This document shows positions 5,952 through 8,312 of a DNA stretch of 8,312 bases, in pieces (the first letter of the stretch is position 1; every line of letters starts with the position of its first letter). The stretch is from Streptococcus sp. A12. GTDB taxonomy: Bacteria; Bacillota; Bacilli; Lactobacillales; Streptococcaceae. Made by a program: the position numbers and the translations under genes. The notes under the pieces were generated by a model, which had not been told where the DNA came from, ran no database searches, and saw only the letters and a program-made list of their open reading frames with translations. The DNA lies in NCBI RefSeq assembly GCF_905372335.1, contig NZ_CAJPOU010000051.1:1-8312 (forward strand), given 5' to 3'.

Positions 5952-5987
5952 TTACCGCTTATAAGGCGAGTAGAAAAGAGGAGAAGC

Positions 5988-7151
5988 ATGCTAGATTATA
6001 CAAAAGAAGAACTGCTGGAACTGGGGGCTGAGATTACGACGCGTGAAATTTATCAGCAACCAGAAGTTTGGAAAGAAACCTATCGTCTCTATCAAGAGAA
6101 AGCAAAAGAAATCCAAGAGTTTTTGGAGGCCATCGGGAAGCGTCATGGCTACATCAAGGTCATCTTGACAGGGGCAGGGACCTCAGCCTATGTGGGGGAT
6201 ACTTTGGTTCCGTATTTGCAGGAAGTGCAAGATGAACGTCACTGGAATTTCCAATCCATTGCGACGACAGATATCGTGGCGCATCCACAAACCTATCTCA
6301 AAAAAGAAGTGCCGACTGTCTTGGTTTCCTTCGCACGAAGCGGAAACTCGCCTGAAAGTGTCGCAACAGTGCAACTGGCCCAAGACTTAGTTGATGAACT
6401 TTATCAGATCACCATTACCTGTGCTGAAGAAGGAAAGCTGGCCCAGCAGGCCCACGGAGATGAGCGCAATCTCTTGCTTTTACAACCAAAAGAAACCAAC
6501 GACGCCGGCTTTGCCATGACCTCCAGTTTTACCTCTATGCTCTTGACAGCCCTCTTGGTCTTTGATCCAAGTGAGGAAGCAATCAAGGCAAAACGAGTAG
6601 AAGAATTGATTCACCTGTCAGAACAGGTCTTGGAAAAAGATCGCGAGGTTAAGGAAGTTGTAGACTTAGACTTCGAACGCGTCATCTATCTGGGGGCAGG
6701 ACCTTTCTTTGGGCTCGCTCATGAAGCTCAGCTCAAGATTTTGGAATTAACTGCAGGTAAAATCGCGACCATGTACGAGAGTCCTGTCGGCTTCCGTCAC
6801 GGTCCGAAATCCCTCATCAATGACCAGACTCTGGTCCTGGTATTTGGATCGATTGACCCTTACACACGCCAGTACGATCTAGATTTGGTTGGAGAAGTAG
6901 CCGAAGATCAGATTGCCCGTCAGGTCGTCCTCTTGACGGACCAAGCTGCAGGCATTGAGCATGTACGAGAAGTTTTGGTAGCTTCTTCAGCCGACTCACT
7001 TGATATCTACCGTGCCTTCCCATACATTATCTACGGTCAATTGATTTCTCTCTTGACTTCGCTCAAGGTTCAAAACCGCCCAGACACGCCATCACCAACC
7101 GGTACCGTCAATCGGGTTGTACAAGGAGTGGTGATTCACCCTTTTCACTAG
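5988..7151 (+). CDS. agaS: AgaS-type SIS-domain sugar isomerase/deaminase
   Basis: The 387-residue protein has two SIS sugar-phosphate domains. The first contains ILTGAGTSAYVGD (59-71) and SFARSGNSPES (114-124). The second contains YLGAGPFFGLAHEAQLKILE (234-253) and ESPVGFRHGPKSLI (264-277). The C-terminal RPDTPSPTGTVNRVVQGV is typical of AgaS. The family relates to the isomerase half of GlmS. AgaS proteins are known to convert galactosamine-6-phosphate to tagatose-6-phosphate and ammonia, and the L. casei homologue GnbE acts in galacto-N-biose breakdown. Action on GalN6P here is inferred; GlcN6P is an alternative. It acts in the cytosol on the product of the upstream PTS after deacetylation. 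GAGGAG precedes the ATG closely. A 97-base gap with a hairpin separates it from IIA, so its expression may differ from the PTS genes. It corresponds to pneumococcal SP_0065. Confidence 0.9.
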   Translation: MLDYTKEELLELGAEITTREIYQQPEVWKETYRLYQEKAKEIQEFLEAIGKRHGYIKVILTGAGTSAYVGDTLVPYLQEVQDERHWNFQSIATTDIVAHPQTYLKKEVPTVLVSFARSGNSPESVATVQLAQDLVDELYQITITCAEEGKLAQQAHGDERNLLLLQPKETNDAGFAMTSSFTSMLLTALLVFDPSEEAIKAKRVEELIHLSEQVLEKDREVKEVVDLDFERVIYLGAGPFFGLAHEAQLKILELTAGKIATMYESPVGFRHGPKSLINDQTLVLVFGSIDPYTRQYDLDLVGEVAEDQIARQVVLLTDQAAGIEHVREVLVASSADSLDIYRAFPYIIYGQLISLLTSLKVQNRPDTPSPTGTVNRVVQGVVIHPFH

Positions 7152-7164
7152 AATGAATGATCTT

Positions 7165-7171
7165 GGAGGAG
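7165..7171 (+). promoter_or_regulatory. Ribosome binding site that supports a GTG start for galM
   Basis: GGAGGAG lies 7 bases before GTG 7179 (9 counted from the GGAGG core). No in-frame ATG occurs nearby, and the N-terminus MKHYQKYLFG fits the family, so GTG is the likely start. Confidence 0.75.
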
Positions 7172-7178
7172 ACAACTT

Positions 7179-8219
7179 GTGAAACACTATCAAAAATATC
7201 TATTTGGTCAATTGGACGGCCAAGACATAGAAGCTTATCGCCTCGAAAATGACCTGGGTTATCAATTGTCTGTCATGACCTACGGGGCGACGATCTTAGA
7301 GTATGTGACACCAGACAAGCATGATCAATTCGCTAATATTGTATTGGGCTTTGACAATTTTGATGCCTATGTCGGCAATAGCCCCAAGTACGGAGCCAGC
7401 ATTGGTCCGGTTGCTGGTCGGATCGCAGGGGCCAGCTTTGAGCTCAATGGTCAAACCTATCACTTAGAAGCTAATAATGGCGCCAACTGCAACCACAGTG
7501 GATCGACTGGCTGGGACAGTACCTTGTTTTGCGTGGAGTCGGTGACGGACCAAAAAATCACTCTGTACACAGAGCGTGCGGATGGTACCGGCGGTTTCCC
7601 TGGAAATCTCAAGATCTGGGTGACCTATGGCTTGACGGAAGCAGGGGAGTTGGAAATCATCTATCGAGTAGAAACGGACCAAGATACCCTAGTTAATCCG
7701 ACCAACCACAGCTATTTCAATCTATCAGGCAACTTCATTCAGCCGATTAATGACCATGTCTTTCAGATCAACCATCAAGGGCTTTACCCTATCCATCCCG
7801 ACGGTGTCCCTCTTCAGACCGTGGATAGAGAAAGTCCAATCGTTCAGCATCTCTACCAAGCTATGCTTTTGGAGGATCTTTTTAAGGATTCTGACCCTCA
7901 AATCCGCCTGGTAGAAGGATTAGACCATCCATTCGCTCTCCCAGAAGGGCATGAAAATGCAGGTTTCTTCTATCATCAGCCGTCTGGACGCTTTCTGACC
8001 TTCAAGTCAGAAGCCCCAGCCTTGGTGGTGTATTCTGCTAACTTTGTGGATGAAACGGTTTATCTGGAAGGGCAACCAATGGTTCAGCACAATGGTCTAG
8101 CCTTGGAATTCCAAACCGTACCAGATGTCATTCATAGCGACCAAGCTGAAAAAGTCATCTTGAGAGCAGGGCAAGTCTTTACTAGCAAGACCATCTACCA
8201 TGCGATCGCTAAGAAATAA
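7179..8219 (+). CDS. galM: Aldose 1-epimerase (galactose mutarotase)
   Basis: The 346-residue protein has usual family length. It interconverts beta- and alpha-D-galactose so that galactokinase can start the Leloir pathway. Seen motifs are MTYGATILEYVTPDK (33-47), IGPVAGRIAGA (75-85) with R81, NCNHSG with H106, NPTNHSYFNLSG (173-184) with the catalytic acid H177, GLDHPF with D249, and LALEFQTVPD with the catalytic base E310. These match the known Lactococcus lactis GalM active site. One small difference is NCNHSG where many homologues have NHLHGG. It starts 28 bases after agaS with a strong ribosome binding site and a GTG codon. As BgaC releases beta-galactose, placing a mutarotase at the end of this cluster makes metabolic sense. 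It corresponds to pneumococcal SP_0066. No terminator is visible after its stop. Confidence 0.93.
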   Translation: MKHYQKYLFGQLDGQDIEAYRLENDLGYQLSVMTYGATILEYVTPDKHDQFANIVLGFDNFDAYVGNSPKYGASIGPVAGRIAGASFELNGQTYHLEANNGANCNHSGSTGWDSTLFCVESVTDQKITLYTERADGTGGFPGNLKIWVTYGLTEAGELEIIYRVETDQDTLVNPTNHSYFNLSGNFIQPINDHVFQINHQGLYPIHPDGVPLQTVDRESPIVQHLYQAMLLEDLFKDSDPQIRLVEGLDHPFALPEGHENAGFFYHQPSGRFLTFKSEAPALVVYSANFVDETVYLEGQPMVQHNGLALEFQTVPDVIHSDQAEKVILRAGQVFTSKTIYHAIAKK

Positions 8220-8257
8220 TGAGAAAAAGGGAGGCTTCAAACAAGGATGTAAAATTC

Positions 8258-8312
8258 GGCTCTTTGTCAACTGTAGTGGGTTGAAGAAAAGCTAGATCTA
8301 GAAAGGATGAAA
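8258..8312 (+). mobile_element. End of an ISL3-family insertion sequence (IS1167-like), cut by the window edge
   Basis: From GGCTCTTTGTCAACTGTAGT (8258-8277) through GGGTTGAAG the sequence matches my memory of the terminal inverted repeat of streptococcal ISL3-family elements such as IS1167 and IS1193. About 20 bases further, GAAAGGATGAAA looks like a ribosome binding site and ATG (8307) of a transposase beginning just before the edge. A 10-base palindrome CTAGATCTAG (8292-8301) lies between. The flank on the left (TAAAATTC) is AT-rich, as ISL3 targets often are; the expected 8-base target duplication cannot be tested because the other end is outside. It could also be a solitary end remnant. 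Confidence 0.55.

Noticed and set aside
5926..5960. Intrinsic terminator after the PTS genes
   Set aside because: The stem is good but the following sequence TTACCGC has no T run, so efficient termination is unlikely.
1..8312. CRISPR array, tRNA, rRNA, riboswitch or phage-defence system
   Set aside because: No spaced repeats, cloverleaf-like segments, conserved RNA leader or defence-type genes were seen; every gene belongs to known sugar or purine metabolism.

Overview
The window looks like chromosome of a Streptococcus of the mitis/viridans type. The protein sequences read as close relatives of Streptococcus pneumoniae genes, and the order purB - GntR regulator - bgaC - mannose-family PTS (IIB, IIC, IID, IIA) - agaS - galM is the one I remember from the pneumococcal SP_0056 to SP_0066 region. 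The species cannot be fixed by eye.

Layout. Positions 1-369 hold the 3' end of purB (purine synthesis), followed by a hairpin terminator. Positions 370-604 are AT-rich and contain no gene; they hold that terminator, a small inverted repeat, a stray promoter-like sequence and a second hairpin that probably ends the regulator transcript. A GntR/UTRA repressor gene (605-1321) is on the minus strand. A 131-base divergent intergenic region separates it from a rightward six-gene sugar cluster plus galM (1453-8219). That region contains a good sigma-A promoter for bgaC and a perfect 25-base palindrome lying over its -10 box, the best operator candidate in the window. After galM the last ~55 bases look like the terminal inverted repeat and start of an ISL3-family insertion sequence (IS1167-like).

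How the genes fit together. The PTS should import and phosphorylate a host-derived amino-sugar or galactosyl-amino-sugar compound. BgaC (GH35, no signal peptide) removes beta-1,3-linked galactose. GalM converts the released beta-galactose to the alpha form for the Leloir pathway. AgaS would deaminate/isomerise galactosamine-6-phosphate toward tagatose-6-phosphate. The content, and the PTS order B-C-D-A, parallel the Lactobacillus casei gnb operon for galacto-N-biose and lacto-N-biose. No amino-sugar-6-phosphate deacetylase is encoded here, so one would have to come from elsewhere in the genome. The cluster appears to be under local repression by the GntR protein, with possible catabolite control through a degenerate cre-like site.

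I see no previously undescribed system. All genes belong to known families. The points of interest are the regulatory DNA, an orientation-specific RNA hairpin between the PTS genes and agaS, the absence of strH compared with pneumococcus, and the IS end next to galM.
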